DNA of 64,000 bases from Bradyrhizobium sp. BTAi1 (GCF_000015165.1 NC_009485.1:7583501-7647500), one strand, 5' to 3'; positions 17,707-27,602 are shown, counted from the first letter of the stretch. The notes: generated from the letters alone by a model not told the origin. Translations and numbers: made by a program.

Positions 17707-18774
17707 TCAGCTGTTCTGCGCCAGAACCTCGCGCAACGCCGCCGTCAAGCGCGCCAGCTCCGCTTCCGAGCCGATTGTGATCCGGAGGTAGTCGGCAATG
17801 CGGGACGCCGTGAAATGCCGGACGAGCACCGCGCGTTCGCGCAAGGCCGCAGCCAAGGACCGGCCAGAACGATCCGGATGACGGGCGAAGACGAAATTCG
17901 CGCTTGATGGCAGGACGTCGAAGCCGAGGCGAACCAGTGCGGCCGTGAGGTCGTCGCGATTCCGCATGATGGCCGCACGCGCCTGCTGAAAATGCGCATC
18001 GTCTTCGATCGAGGCGATCGCGCCGGCCTGGGCGGGCCGCCCGAGCGGATATGAATTGAAGCTGTCCTTGACCCGCGTCAGGCCTTGAATGAGCTCGGCA
18101 TCGCCAATGGCGTAGCCGACGCGCAGCCCGGCGAGCGCACGCGACTTCGACATGGTGTGAACGACCAGAAGGTTCGGGTGGTCGCGGATCAGCGGGATGG
18201 CGCTGTCGGCACCGAAATCGACGTAGGCTTCATCGATTACGACGGCAACCTCGGGGCGCGATGACACCAGCCGCGCGATCTCCGTGCGCGGCAGCGCGAT
18301 GCCCGTCGGCGCATTCGGGTTGGCCAGGATCACCGGTCCAGTGCGGCCGAGATAGTCGTCGACCCGCACCCGCATCTCGGCATCCAGTGGAACCGTCGTG
18401 TGGTCGATGCCGAGCAGCCGGCAATAAACGGGATAGAAGCTGTAGGTCACATCCGGGAACAGCAATGGATCCGACTGCTTCAGCAGTGCCGCGAAAGCGT
18501 GGGCCAGCACCTCGTCCGAGCCATTGCCGACGAAGATTTGCTCCGGGGCCACGTTGTGATACGCCGCCAGCACCTCGCGCAGCCGCGTCGCCTGCGGATC
18601 GGGATAGAGCCGAAGCGTATCGGCCGCGGCGGCTCGGATGGCCTCGATGGCCTTTGGCGACGGACCGAACGGGCTCTCATTGGTGTTGAGCTTGATGAGG
18701 CCCGGAATTTGCGGCTGCTCGCCCGGAACATAAGGCGACAGCCCCCGGGCGAGTTCTGACCAGAAACGGCTCAA
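17707..18774 (-). CDS. hisC: Histidinol-phosphate aminotransferase
   Basis: A 355-residue PLP enzyme that makes L-histidinol phosphate from imidazole acetol phosphate and glutamate. Fold-type I motifs: LNTNESPFGPSPKA at the N-terminus, VGNGSDEVL, ANPNAPTG, IDEAYVDFG and the PLP Lys in HTMSKSRALAGLRVGYA. The C-terminal LRITIGSEAE is also characteristic. The frame is open to 18855, but TTG 18774 sits 6 bases behind a perfect AGGAGG and begins at the true N-terminus of the family, so it is chosen. No other his gene is adjacent; many alphaproteobacteria carry a second hisC away from the his operon, sometimes for aromatic transamination. Confidence 0.9.
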   Translation of the reverse strand: MSRFWSELARGLSPYVPGEQPQIPGLIKLNTNESPFGPSPKAIEAIRAAAADTLRLYPDPQATRLREVLAAYHNVAPEQIFVGNGSDEVLAHAFAALLKQSDPLLFPDVTYSFYPVYCRLLGIDHTTVPLDAEMRVRVDDYLGRTGPVILANPNAPTGIALPRTEIARLVSSRPEVAVVIDEAYVDFGADSAIPLIRDHPNLLVVHTMSKSRALAGLRVGYAIGDAELIQGLTRVKDSFNSYPLGRPAQAGAIASIEDDAHFQQARAAIMRNRDDLTAALVRLGFDVLPSSANFVFARHPDRSGRSLAAALRERAVLVRHFTASRIADYLRITIGSEAELARLTAALREVLAQNS

Positions 18775-19548
18775 GACTTTCCTCCTGCGGACCCGCGACG
18801 CCCGACACAGTTCGACCGGAAAGAAGCGGATCGCGACACAGCGGTTGGCGGGCAACGGCCAAAGGCGCGTCCGGAAGGCCTCGAACGCGTGGCTGCGAGA
18901 CCAGCATTGAACATGATCTCACCGTACGCTAGTCAATCGCGCGGTGCGGCGCAATGACCTGCCCTCTCCGGCAGCACATTGCCGCGGGATAAGAACGGCC
19001 GGTCGGTTCCGCATCGCGCCAGCAGTGGATGAAAGATACCGCCGCCCGGACACATGCGAGCACGGCTCCAAGCCGTTTCGATGCCTTGGTGTCTGCACAG
19101 GGCTCCCGCGCAGCGAGAGCAGACCGTCGGCAGCATGCCAAGGATGACGCCGGGGTTCTCGCCGACCGATCAGCGGCAGACCAGCGATCGATCCGACGTG
19201 CCGCTCACTCGGCTGCAATCACTCGCCCACTCACCTTCGGGATCAGAATATTGTCAGCGTCAGAACATCGAGGGCCTGCGAGACTGTTCAGGAGGCGTGG
19301 GATACGCCCTCCCGAACAGCCTGCCACCATGGTTGCATCGGCTAAACCGACGCGGCTGGCGAACGCAAATCGTCCATCTGCACGCGGCGAGGCTTGCAGC
19401 AGTACAAACAACCAAGATGCAACGTGGTCAAAGCCGCCTATCTCGAGAGACGCCGCAACCCGACATCGTCCTGCTGCAGACACGTTGCACGCGTCCTCTA
19501 TCGAGACACGGACATTACCGGAATATGACGGCACACCGCCTAGCGCGA
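18775..19548. other. Long intergenic region, hisC to the AraC gene
   Basis: No gene recognised on either strand. It contains a hairpin of the GTTCGGGA family at 19284-19319. The minus-strand genes on both sides make it partly the hisC promoter and partly the end of the flagellar operon. Confidence 0.5.
19284..19319. repeat. Imperfect hairpin of the GTTCGGGA family
   Basis: CTGTTC (19284-19289) pairs with GAACAG (19314-19319), and GGAGG pairs with CCTCC inside, with one mismatch. Read on the minus strand it starts GCAGGCTGTTCGGGA, closely matching the hairpin at 13291-13336. Confidence 0.5.
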
Positions 19549-20685
19549 TCACAGGTTCTGAAGCCACGAGGCCAGAAGCGCGCCCTTGGGCCGGATGGAG
19601 ACCTGCGGAAATGCCCGCTTCACCTGGCTGGGATTGATGCCGTACCGGCGACGAAAGGCACGGCTGAAGATCTTCTCGGATTGATAGCCGCAGGCGTAAG
19701 CAACCGTCGAGACGCGCTGTGCGGCTCCACCATCGGCGCAGGCCAAGATCCGCATAGCATGGGCCATGCGCCGATCTCGGATATAATTCGCGACGCCACC
19801 ATCGGCCTCAAACAGCTTGTACAACGGGGTCCGAGAGAGACCAAACGTCGCACAGAGCAGTTCCACGCCAAGATCGGGCCGATGAAGGTTCTGCGCGACG
19901 AATTGACGAAGCTGGATCTCAGCCGGCGCAAGATCGTCGCCGCGATCTTCATCGTCCGCAGTCAGGACCGCGTTGCAGATCGCAAGCGCCGCTGAGGTCA
20001 GATGATTTCTCTGCTCGGCGTCGGCGCGCGTCAGGCATGCCCGCATATTCAACAAATGATCGGCCAGCAGCTTCAGCAGCGGATTGCCGCGTGACGGCAG
20101 AACCCTTGCAGCCGGCGCATTTGGACGGCCGGCATATTGCGCGATATGGCGCCTGGGAATGCAGATCTGGATAGCAGACATGCCTTCCGTGGCGAGACGA
20201 AAGCTGCGCGCAAGGTCGAGAACAACAAAATCGCCGGGCGTCGCAACAAGCTCGCCGTCGACATGCGCCATCCGGGTGGCACCGGCTGTCTGTAACGCAA
20301 TGAAGATGTGGTCGACACCCTGCGTTACGATCTGCGACTGTGTGCGCTCCGCCCGATGCGCGCAGGCTCTATGGTCGAAGAAGAGCATCCGCTCCAGGTG
20401 GTAGCAGCGCAGAAAAATATCGCAGACCGATTGCGCCGCAACGGCCTGATCGGTGACGAACAAGCTTGCCGTGAGCTCCTGCCACGTCCGGAGCCGGATT
20501 TGATCATCGTCCGCTTCTGAGGATCTCAGATCTATCAATTTGAGCGGCATATTTGCAGCGCCCGATTCGTCGGTCGCAGTCATATTCCGCCGGCGCATTA
20601 CCGCGGCATTACCGGACTTGCCGGACCAGCGCCGTTCGAGTTGCGAAGGTGCCGCCTCCTGGGCGGGAGATGAAGCGCTGATCAT
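19549..20685 (-). CDS. AraC-family transcriptional regulator, coupled to flgL
   Basis: A 378-residue regulator. The N-terminal two-thirds resembles the AraC-binding-like domain (GVDHIFIALQTAGATRM, GDFVVLDLARSF). The C-terminal double helix-turn-helix covers about residues 265-370, with LGVELLCATFGLSRTPLYKLFE for the first HTH and VSTVAYACGYQSEKIFSRAFRRRYG for the second. ATG 20685 overlaps the flgL stop as ATGA, so it is translated from the flagellar transcript; a start near 20583 would break this overlap. This makes it a candidate local regulator of the flagellar block or of a linked behaviour. Its effector is not known. Confidence 0.88.
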   Translation of the reverse strand: MISASSPAQEAAPSQLERRWSGKSGNAAVMRRRNMTATDESGAANMPLKLIDLRSSEADDDQIRLRTWQELTASLFVTDQAVAAQSVCDIFLRCYHLERMLFFDHRACAHRAERTQSQIVTQGVDHIFIALQTAGATRMAHVDGELVATPGDFVVLDLARSFRLATEGMSAIQICIPRRHIAQYAGRPNAPAARVLPSRGNPLLKLLADHLLNMRACLTRADAEQRNHLTSAALAICNAVLTADDEDRGDDLAPAEIQLRQFVAQNLHRPDLGVELLCATFGLSRTPLYKLFEADGGVANYIRDRRMAHAMRILACADGGAAQRVSTVAYACGYQSEKIFSRAFRRRYGINPSQVKRAFPQVSIRPKGALLASWLQNL

Positions 20686-22448
20686 CGGAGATAGTTGACC
20701 AGGGACAATTTGGAGATCATCGCGGTGACTTGGTAGCTCGCCTGCAATCTGTTCTGCAGGCTCACGAGCTCAGCCACGACCGCTTCGGCCGGAGCGCTCT
20801 CGAGACGGTCAAGTTGGGTCCGGTGGATTGCGCGGATCGCCTTGTTTTCAGACTGGGCCTCGGAGAGCGCCGCCTGGGCGAGCCCGAAATCATTGGTGAT
20901 CCCGTCGACGGCCTCTCGCGTGGGTAGCAGCGCCAGTGCACGGGATGCGAGCGACTTCGAGCGCTCAGTTGAAGCCGCGGTTGTCGTTCCAGATCCACTC
21001 GCGGCAACGGATGCAAACCCGGCCAGGGCCGAACGAAGGGCGTCCTCGTTGGCGCGCGCGCCAACGGCCAACGCGCTGGTCGACGACGCCTGCACGACCA
21101 CCGCTTCGCGCGGAGCCGCGGTCGATCCCTCGCCGCGATACCAGGTGACGGTCGAGGTGGATGCGATCTGCGCGTAGGCGGGCGTAGCTGCGCTGAAATC
21201 GATCCGCCGCGCCGCAAGTCCCGGCGCGCTCTGTCCGGCGAAGAAATCCTGTGTCGCGCGCACGGTCGAGCTCGCCGCCAAGACTGTATCGGACGCGCGA
21301 GCCAAGGCGCGGCGCAAGGACTCGGAGATGTTCTGCGCGGTCTCCGTCAGGGTCGCGCCGATGGCAAAGTCCAACGCCGAGTCCGCATCGACCCTGGACT
21401 GCGCCTGCAGGGTCACAGTGGTGGTAGTTCCGTCGCGCAGCGCCAGCTTGATCGAGAGCTGGTCACCGACCGCGGGCTGGCGTGCAACATCGATGGTCAG
21501 CGCTCCGGCTGTACCGCCGGTGGCAAACGTCGCCTGAAGCCCGGGGGGCGTCGCGCTCTGGACGCTGGCGATCTTGCCGTTGCCGAGCAGCGCCAGCAGG
21601 GAGGACGCCGCATTGGCCGGCGAGCTGATATCAGCCAGATCGGCGCCGCTCAGGTCATACGTCTTCTGTCCGCCGGACGGCTGATTGACCACCACGCGAA
21701 AACGGTCGCTCGGGAGCGGAGCCTGCGCGAATTGCGGCACGGCGCCGTCGATGGTGCCGGCCGAATGGCTCACAGTCGCGAAGCTGCTCGACACGACGGC
21801 GGCGCCAGCAAGCGTGAAGCCGAAGTTCGCTCGGGCTCCGGGGTCGGCATCCTCTCTGAGCTGGACGCTGGTCGGGCTTGGCCTTGACACTGCCAGCCGG
21901 CCGGTGCCGTCACCTCTGTCGGCCCGCGTCTGCTCCGCCACCAGGGCCTTGAGTCCCGCCAATGGCTTTGCAGGGTCGCTGCTGTCGCCGTCAAGCAGCA
22001 CGGCGGCGCTCGCGACGGGCGGCATCCTGTCCTCTCGTCCGCCGAACACGTAGCGGCCACCGATCTGCTGATTGAGAGCGGCGATCGTGCTCTCAAGTCC
22101 ATCCCGTGCAAGCGCCTCGCTGGCGCCTGGTCCGGGATTGTTGCTCACCAACGCGTTGCGCAGCGTGACAACCGATTTCGAGATCTGCGCGACGCTGGTC
22201 GAGATCAGTTGGACCCGCGGTTGGGCGCTCGTGATTCCGACATCATAGCCATCCAGCGCACTCAGCATCGCCCGGGCACTCAGACTGTCCGATCGGCTGG
22301 CACCCAGCTCGGCGAAGGTCTCGCCGACCCGGCCGCTGCTCAATTGCGACGACAATTGATCAATCTGCTGCTTGAGCGCCATCAGGTCGGCTGCGCTGCG
22401 ACCGATCGGGTAGCTGCTCGCGGGGATGCTGGGGTAGATCGTGGTCAT
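20682..22448 (-). CDS. flgL: Flagellar hook-filament junction protein FlgL
   Basis: About 588 residues, longer than enterobacterial FlgL (about 317) but common in Bradyrhizobium-like systems. N-terminal coiled segment (MALKQQIDQLSSQLSSGRVGETFAELGASRSDSLS) and C-terminal coiled segment ending LQNRLQASYQVTAMISKLSLVNYLR are the flagellin-like terminal helices that pack in the axial core. The centre is Ala/Ser/Thr-rich variable domain. ATG 22448 (MTTIYPSIP) is preferred to an ATG-like frame start at 22460. It follows flgK with an overlap and is followed by the AraC-family gene with an ATGA overlap. Confidence 0.88.
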   Translation of the reverse strand: MTTIYPSIPASSYPIGRSAADLMALKQQIDQLSSQLSSGRVGETFAELGASRSDSLSARAMLSALDGYDVGITSAQPRVQLISTSVAQISKSVVTLRNALVSNNPGPGASEALARDGLESTIAALNQQIGGRYVFGGREDRMPPVASAAVLLDGDSSDPAKPLAGLKALVAEQTRADRGDGTGRLAVSRPSPTSVQLREDADPGARANFGFTLAGAAVVSSSFATVSHSAGTIDGAVPQFAQAPLPSDRFRVVVNQPSGGQKTYDLSGADLADISSPANAASSLLALLGNGKIASVQSATPPGLQATFATGGTAGALTIDVARQPAVGDQLSIKLALRDGTTTTVTLQAQSRVDADSALDFAIGATLTETAQNISESLRRALARASDTVLAASSTVRATQDFFAGQSAPGLAARRIDFSAATPAYAQIASTSTVTWYRGEGSTAAPREAVVVQASSTSALAVGARANEDALRSALAGFASVAASGSGTTTAASTERSKSLASRALALLPTREAVDGITNDFGLAQAALSEAQSENKAIRAIHRTQLDRLESAPAEAVVAELVSLQNRLQASYQVTAMISKLSLVNYLR

Positions 22449-22456
22449 GCCAAGCC

Positions 22457-24256
22457 TCACGCCCTGAGCAGAAGGTCGATCATCTCGCGGGCTGCGGTCA
22501 GCACGCGAGCATTGGCTGCATAGGCTGTCTGCAGCGCAATCAGCCGCGACATCTCCTCGTCGATGTTCACGCTCGCCCCCTTCGAGAACCAGGCATCGGC
22601 GTTGGCCTTTGCGACGTTTTGCTGGTCGGCAACGGTGGCTGAGGCCGCGGCTTCGGAGCCCGCGGCCGCCACCACGTCCTGCGCGAACGAGATCACCGTC
22701 GTCATGGCGGGGGACCGGTTGCTGCTGCCGTTCGGCGAAGAGAAGCCCTGCTTCTCGGAGGTCAGCGCCTGGTACAGGGCCTGCGGACGCGACAGCGCCG
22801 ACGGTGACGAGCCCACGGCAACAAGGGCCGACGTATCGGCCTTCAGCGCCGTGTTCACCGCGAGGCGGGCAGCCAATCCCGCACGCTGGGGACCATCATC
22901 CATCGCCCCGTTCACCAGCGCATTCGCCGCGCCATCGACGAAAACAGCGAGCTTTGGATAGCCGCCAGAGAGGTCGCCCGCGGTTTTCGGCTGGGTGACG
23001 GAAGCTGTCACGCTCTGAATGCCGGCCCCGCCGACCGTGATGCTATTGGAGCCGCCGCTTGTCACCGTCAGGCCCGGTGCGGCGGCCGAGATCGCCGTGG
23101 ATAGCGCAGCGGCATAGGCCTGCGACGTCGCCGGAGCCGATGGGATCGCGAACGTCTGGACGCGGCCGGGCGGCTGCGCAACGTCCAGCGATTTCGAAGC
23201 GAGATTGGATGCGACGAGAACAATGGTGCGTTGCGTGTCGCCCGAACCGACCGCAATCGTGATCGTATTGCCGGGTTGCATCTGGGCGACATCATCCAGG
23301 CGAAGGTCGAAGCCGGCGCCACGGCGACCGGCGGTCACCGTCGTATTCGTGAACGCCTGGGCGAGCCCGAACGCGAGATCGTCGAGCCGACGCTGGGTGC
23401 GCGGCAGAATGGCATCGCGAATCTCCAGATTGGCTGCGATCGAGCCTGATGAGACCGCCGAGGCATCGAGCTCGAGCCCAACTCCGCCCGGCAGGGTGGC
23501 CACGATCGCACCGCCGCCGGTCGCTGGCGACCGATCGATGAAGGACAGCTTCGTGGCAGCACCACGCTCGACCAGGGTCAGACCCGACGCCGTCATCAGA
23601 GTGACACCGCCGTCGCGCTGACGAATCGACTTCACTTCCATATAGCGGGCGAGTTCCGTGATCTGCTGGTCACGGCGATCAAGAATGCCCACGCGTGTTG
23701 CGTCGTCGGTTACGGTGGTAGCTTTGATGTTCAGATCCGCAATCGACGTCAGCAAGCCGTCGGCGGCGGACACTTCGGCCGCAAGCCGCTTATTGGCACC
23801 GTCACGCATGGCCTGAAGGGCATCCGCCATCCCGCGGATCTTGTCAGCAAGAACGGATGCCGCGTCCACGACCGTGCTGCGGCTGCTCGCTGACGCACCA
23901 TTCGAAGCCAACGCCAGCAACGACTTGGCGAGGCCATTGAGACGAGCATCGAGCGCGCTGGAATCAGCTGGCTTGCCGCTGAGCTTGTCGATCTGCGCCA
24001 GGATGTCGGCCTTGGCCGACGCATAGGCCGCATGCGCGCTTTCGAGCCGCATCTGCTTCAGCGCCATCTCATCGAAGGTGCGGTCGATCCTGGCGACCGC
24101 AACTCCGGAATTGCCGGGCCCTGCGGACTCCGTCGACACAACGCGCCGCGTGTATCCGGCAACGCCGGAATTGGCGACGTTCTGCGAGACCGTTCCGATG
24201 GCGACCTGGAGCGTCTGCAGACCCGCGGTTGCGGTATTGAAGGCGTTCGTCAACAT
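22457..24256 (-). CDS. flgK: Flagellar hook-associated protein FlgK
   Basis: A 599-residue hook-associated protein that caps the hook before the filament is added. The start LTNAFNTATAGLQTLQVAIGTVSQNVANSGVAGYTRR carries the axial ANNxxNxxTxGYxR-type motif, and the C-terminal ...LIALQTAYAANARVLTAAREMIDLLLRA is the standard FlgK end. The middle is a large variable region. It sits between flgE and flgL in the order typical of hook operons, with 33 bases to flgE. Confidence 0.93.
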   Translation of the reverse strand: MLTNAFNTATAGLQTLQVAIGTVSQNVANSGVAGYTRRVVSTESAGPGNSGVAVARIDRTFDEMALKQMRLESAHAAYASAKADILAQIDKLSGKPADSSALDARLNGLAKSLLALASNGASASSRSTVVDAASVLADKIRGMADALQAMRDGANKRLAAEVSAADGLLTSIADLNIKATTVTDDATRVGILDRRDQQITELARYMEVKSIRQRDGGVTLMTASGLTLVERGAATKLSFIDRSPATGGGAIVATLPGGVGLELDASAVSSGSIAANLEIRDAILPRTQRRLDDLAFGLAQAFTNTTVTAGRRGAGFDLRLDDVAQMQPGNTITIAVGSGDTQRTIVLVASNLASKSLDVAQPPGRVQTFAIPSAPATSQAYAAALSTAISAAAPGLTVTSGGSNSITVGGAGIQSVTASVTQPKTAGDLSGGYPKLAVFVDGAANALVNGAMDDGPQRAGLAARLAVNTALKADTSALVAVGSSPSALSRPQALYQALTSEKQGFSSPNGSSNRSPAMTTVISFAQDVVAAAGSEAAASATVADQQNVAKANADAWFSKGASVNIDEEMSRLIALQTAYAANARVLTAAREMIDLLLRA

Positions 24257-24289
24257 CAGGCGTCTCCGGTCCAGCAGCAGCGCGTACGA

Positions 24290-25690
24290 TCAGCGGATCG
24301 CGTTGAGCAGGTCGGACATCATCTGCTGGGAGGTCGTCATGACCTTGACGTTGGCCGAATAGGCCTGCTGCGTCGCGATCAGCTTGGAGAATTCGCCCGC
24401 GACATCGCTGTTGGAGGCCTCGACATTGCCGCCGACGATGGTTGCGCCATTGAGGCCGGCGATCGGCGGACCGGAGTCGCGCGTCTGCTCATAGCTGCCG
24501 CCGGACGCCGGCTTGAGCGCGTTCGGATTGGCAAAGTTCGCAACGCCGGCCACAGCCACGGCAGCGGTCATATCATTGGTGAAGGTGCCGACGATCGTTC
24601 CCTCGGATGTAACCGAGAGGCTTTTGAGACTTCCCGCCGGGTAGCCGTCCTGAGCCAGCGTGTTGGTCGTCACAGCGCCGGAGGACGTCGCCAGTTGCGT
24701 CAGGCCACCCGAGCCGATGCTGAGCGTGACATCGCCCGAATTGACGCCGTCGACGGTCAATTGCGGGATCTTCAACGCCACACTTCCATCTCCCGCCACG
24801 ACAGCAGCGGCGGGCGGCACGAATTTTCCGGCGCCATCGAAGGCGAAGGCGTGCCCCACATTGGTCCAGTCGCTGGCCTTCGACCCGGTCGAGCTCGACG
24901 CGTAGAACAAGTTCCAGGTCGCGTTCTTCGGGGGCGTGGCCGCGGCGTTGGCGTCCTGCACCTTCGCCCAACGTGTCGAGACCGACACGGGCGTGCCTCC
25001 GGCGCCATACATCGTCAGCGAGGGGCCTGGAAGCGACTTATCGAGAAAGGATTGCGCCTGCGCCGCAGGCACCTTCTTGCTGGTATCAGGTGTGGCCAGC
25101 GTCGGATCGGTCACGATCGCAGTGGCGACCGCGTAGGGCGTGGAATCACCGGCCGACCCCGCCGTCGTCACCGGCGCCTTCGGCAGATTGGCGCCGTAGT
25201 CGATCCTCGTGGTCTGCCGGCCCGGCATGTTGGAGTTGTTGATCCTGATCGGGCCGGACGAGACTGCACTCCCGGTCGCGGGATCGAGATTGGTCCCGAA
25301 CAGATACAGGTCGGCCCCGTTCATCAGATAGCCGTCCTTGTCGATCGTGAAGTCTCCTCGGCGCGTGTAGAGCGGAACTCCGGAGAATTTGCTGTCACCC
25401 GTCTTCTGTTGGACGGAGAAGAACGCGGGACCATTGATCGCCATGTTGGTCGACGTGCCCGTCGCGCGAAGCGCCCCTTGGACCGAGTTGGTGAACCTCG
25501 CTTCCGCAACGACACTTCCCGCCACCGCCTGCTTCCTGGTCTGCGAACTGATGAGATCAGAGAAGCTTGTGTCGACGTATTTGTAGCCTGGCGTCTGGGT
25601 ATTGGCGATGTTGCCGGAGATGTTGGCCATCGCGTAAGACTGCGCCTTCATGCCGCTGAATGCCGTCAACAGAGCGGTCGAGATGCTCAT
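24290..25690 (-). CDS. flgE: Flagellar hook protein FlgE
   Basis: A 466-residue hook subunit. The N-terminus SISTALLTAFSGMKAQSYAMANISGNIANTQTPGYK has the rod/hook family core, and the C-terminus EASNSDVAGEFSKLIATQQAYSANVKVMTTSQQMMSDLLNAIR is the FlgE-type coiled end. It has a FlgE-like middle with LYTRRGDFTIDKDGYLMN. Without the hook the flagellar filament cannot form. A 211-base gap, containing a perfect 15-base-arm palindrome, separates it from the flagellin gene upstream. Confidence 0.94.
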   Translation of the reverse strand: MSISTALLTAFSGMKAQSYAMANISGNIANTQTPGYKYVDTSFSDLISSQTRKQAVAGSVVAEARFTNSVQGALRATGTSTNMAINGPAFFSVQQKTGDSKFSGVPLYTRRGDFTIDKDGYLMNGADLYLFGTNLDPATGSAVSSGPIRINNSNMPGRQTTRIDYGANLPKAPVTTAGSAGDSTPYAVATAIVTDPTLATPDTSKKVPAAQAQSFLDKSLPGPSLTMYGAGGTPVSVSTRWAKVQDANAAATPPKNATWNLFYASSSTGSKASDWTNVGHAFAFDGAGKFVPPAAAVVAGDGSVALKIPQLTVDGVNSGDVTLSIGSGGLTQLATSSGAVTTNTLAQDGYPAGSLKSLSVTSEGTIVGTFTNDMTAAVAVAGVANFANPNALKPASGGSYEQTRDSGPPIAGLNGATIVGGNVEASNSDVAGEFSKLIATQQAYSANVKVMTTSQQMMSDLLNAIR

Positions 25691-25853
25691 TTTTCTGTCT
25701 CGTATCGAAGATTGGAGATGAGGGATGGTTTTGGGCGCCCGGCCTGCCGGCCGCCCGTCGTTGTTTTTCCCGTGTGCTCCGCGGCTTCACCGCGCGCGAA
25801 GCAACGAGAAGCAGGACATCATCGACACGTTCCCGGATATGCGTGAGCTGCCC

Positions 25854-25884
25854 CGTCATCACGCGCTCAGAGCGCGTGATGACG
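25854..25884 (-). terminator. Perfect palindrome after the flagellin gene
   Basis: Arms of 15 bases, from CGTCATCACGCGCTC (25854-25868) to its exact complement (25870-25884), separated by one base. It begins 18 bases after the flagellin stop on the minus strand. No T-run follows, so it could also protect the 3' end of the flagellin mRNA. Confidence 0.55.
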
Positions 25885-25901
25885 ATGCGAAGATCAACGC
25901 G

Positions 25902-27602
25902 CTAGCGGAGAAGCTGGAGGATGCCCTGCTGCGCCTGGTTGGCGAGCGACAAGGCAGAAATGCCGAGCGAGTTGCGCAAGCTCAGCGCGTTCTGGTTTGC
26001 AGTTTCTTCGTTGAGATCGGCGATCGTGAGGTTGTTTGCGCCCACATCGAGAATATTGATCATGTTCTTGGTGAACGCCTGCCGGTTCTGAATCACCGTC
26101 AGATTCGAGCCGAACGTCGAGGCTTGGCTGCGCAGCGTCGATGACGCATTCATCAACTGACTGAGCGCGGTCTTGACCTCGTCGTTCGTCGCGAAGTTGC
26201 CGCTCGACTGAGTGATACCCAGACCGGACGCGTCGAACTTGACGCCCTTGATGTCGAGATAGCTCGTGTCCTTCTCGTTGAAGGTCATGTGCAGCGTGTT
26301 TTCTTTCGGATCGCTGCCGGTGCGGTAGAGCAGGTTGGCGCCCTGGAATCGCGCGTCTTGCGCCGCCATGGTGATCTGGTTCAGCAGTTCATTGAACTGT
26401 TGCGCCAAAGCCGCGCGCTGATTGGTTCCGTTCGCTGCGGTCGCCCCGGCGCCAGCCGCAGTTCTCGCCTTCGTTGCGTCTCCAGCGGTACCGAAGCCGA
26501 TGTCCTTCGTGCTCGCAGCGGCCGAGGTCACCGTCAGCTTCTGATCGCCGCCCGAGGCCGTCGTACGAAGCGAAACCGTGCCCGCAGCATTGTCATAGGT
26601 CGCGATCACCTTGCCCGAAATGCCGGTATCGGCATTGAGCTGACGGTTGATCGCGGCCGCGATATCCTGAGCCTTCAAAGTGGCCACGCCGAGGGCTGCG
26701 TCGGCCGTCTTGTTCAGATTGATGGTCTTGGTGAGACCATTGCCGAGCTGGACCGTGATGGAGGCGTCGCCAGCGGTCAGGTCGAAATTGCTGGCCGTTC
26801 CGAGCGCGCCGATCGCTGCGCCCGTGACGCTCGCCTTGGCCGAGCCATCCGTCGCATCGATGCCGGACGCGGCGACAGCGGTCAGTGCGCCGGTTCCAAA
26901 GCCCACATCAACCGTGTTGGTGGCGCCGCCGCCCGAGATCGTGAGCTTCGCATCCGAGCCCGTGAGGGTCGAGGTGAACGTCAGGCGACCGTCATTCGTC
27001 ATCGACGCGGTTGCAAATGCGCCCGCCTGGTTCAGCTGCTGATTGATCTGGGTGAGGATTTCGGTCGACGTGACCTTCGAGATGTCTCGCACACTCTGCG
27101 CCAGGCGAGAGCGATCCAGCGAGACCGTGGTGGCATTGCCGAAATTGTCGGTGACGGTGAAGACCGAGGCCGCCGATGCCGCGCTGTAGTCGTGAGTGCC
27201 ATCAGCCGCAGCGCCGGTGCCTGGGCCGAGCAGCGATTTGCCGCTGGATGCGGCAACCACCGCGCCCGTCGCAGCGGAGCCGGACGCCGTGTTCTGAACC
27301 GCAAGCGCCTGCTGCGCGGTGCTCTTGGCGGAGTCGACAAGCCCCTGAATGCGCGTGATGCCCTGGTTCGCAGCCTGGATGGTCTGGATGCCGTTCGAGA
27401 TTCCGTCCATCAAGGACATCAGGTCTGCGGAGCGGGCCGTCATGCTCTGCGCCGCGAAATAGTTCACCGGGTTGTCCAGTGCGGAGTTGACCTTCTTCTG
27501 GGTCGACAGGCGCGACTGGGTCGTCGCGAGCAGGGACGCTGTGTCCTGCAACGACAGCAAATTCTGGCGCGTGGCAGCAGACAGTGTGATTTCGGAGGGC
27601 AT
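25902..27602 (-). CDS. Flagellin
   Basis: A filament protein of 566 residues. The D0/D1 N-terminal core (LSAATRQNLLSLQDTASLLATTQSRLSTQKKVNSALDNPVNYFAAQSM) and C-terminal core (NNLTIADLNEETANQNALSLRNSLGISALSLANQAQQGILQLLR) are complete. The variable D2/D3 centre has repeated beta-rich T/G/A segments with a KTINLNKTADAALGV stretch. ATG 27602 is chosen over 27638 because MPSEITLSAATRQNLLSL is the family start. Its long variable region distinguishes it from the short enterobacterial type. It follows flgD and precedes flgE on the same strand. Confidence 0.94.
   Translation of the reverse strand: MPSEITLSAATRQNLLSLQDTASLLATTQSRLSTQKKVNSALDNPVNYFAAQSMTARSADLMSLMDGISNGIQTIQAANQGITRIQGLVDSAKSTAQQALAVQNTASGSAATGAVVAASSGKSLLGPGTGAAADGTHDYSAASAASVFTVTDNFGNATTVSLDRSRLAQSVRDISKVTSTEILTQINQQLNQAGAFATASMTNDGRLTFTSTLTGSDAKLTISGGGATNTVDVGFGTGALTAVAASGIDATDGSAKASVTGAAIGALGTASNFDLTAGDASITVQLGNGLTKTINLNKTADAALGVATLKAQDIAAAINRQLNADTGISGKVIATYDNAAGTVSLRTTASGGDQKLTVTSAAASTKDIGFGTAGDATKARTAAGAGATAANGTNQRAALAQQFNELLNQITMAAQDARFQGANLLYRTGSDPKENTLHMTFNEKDTSYLDIKGVKFDASGLGITQSSGNFATNDEVKTALSQLMNASSTLRSQASTFGSNLTVIQNRQAFTKNMINILDVGANNLTIADLNEETANQNALSLRNSLGISALSLANQAQQGILQLLR

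Noticed and set aside
19054..19995. A 313-codon plus-strand frame
   Set aside because: Mostly antisense to the AraC gene and Arg/His-rich; no motif.
25738..25771. A GC-rich hairpin followed by a T-rich run on the plus strand between flgE and flagellin
   Set aside because: It could be a terminator in plus orientation, but no plus-strand gene leads into it; the 31-base palindrome is the better candidate for the minus-strand genes.
24032..25846. A 604-codon open frame on the plus strand
   Set aside because: It lies antisense to flgK and flgE, is Arg-rich and has no family motif.
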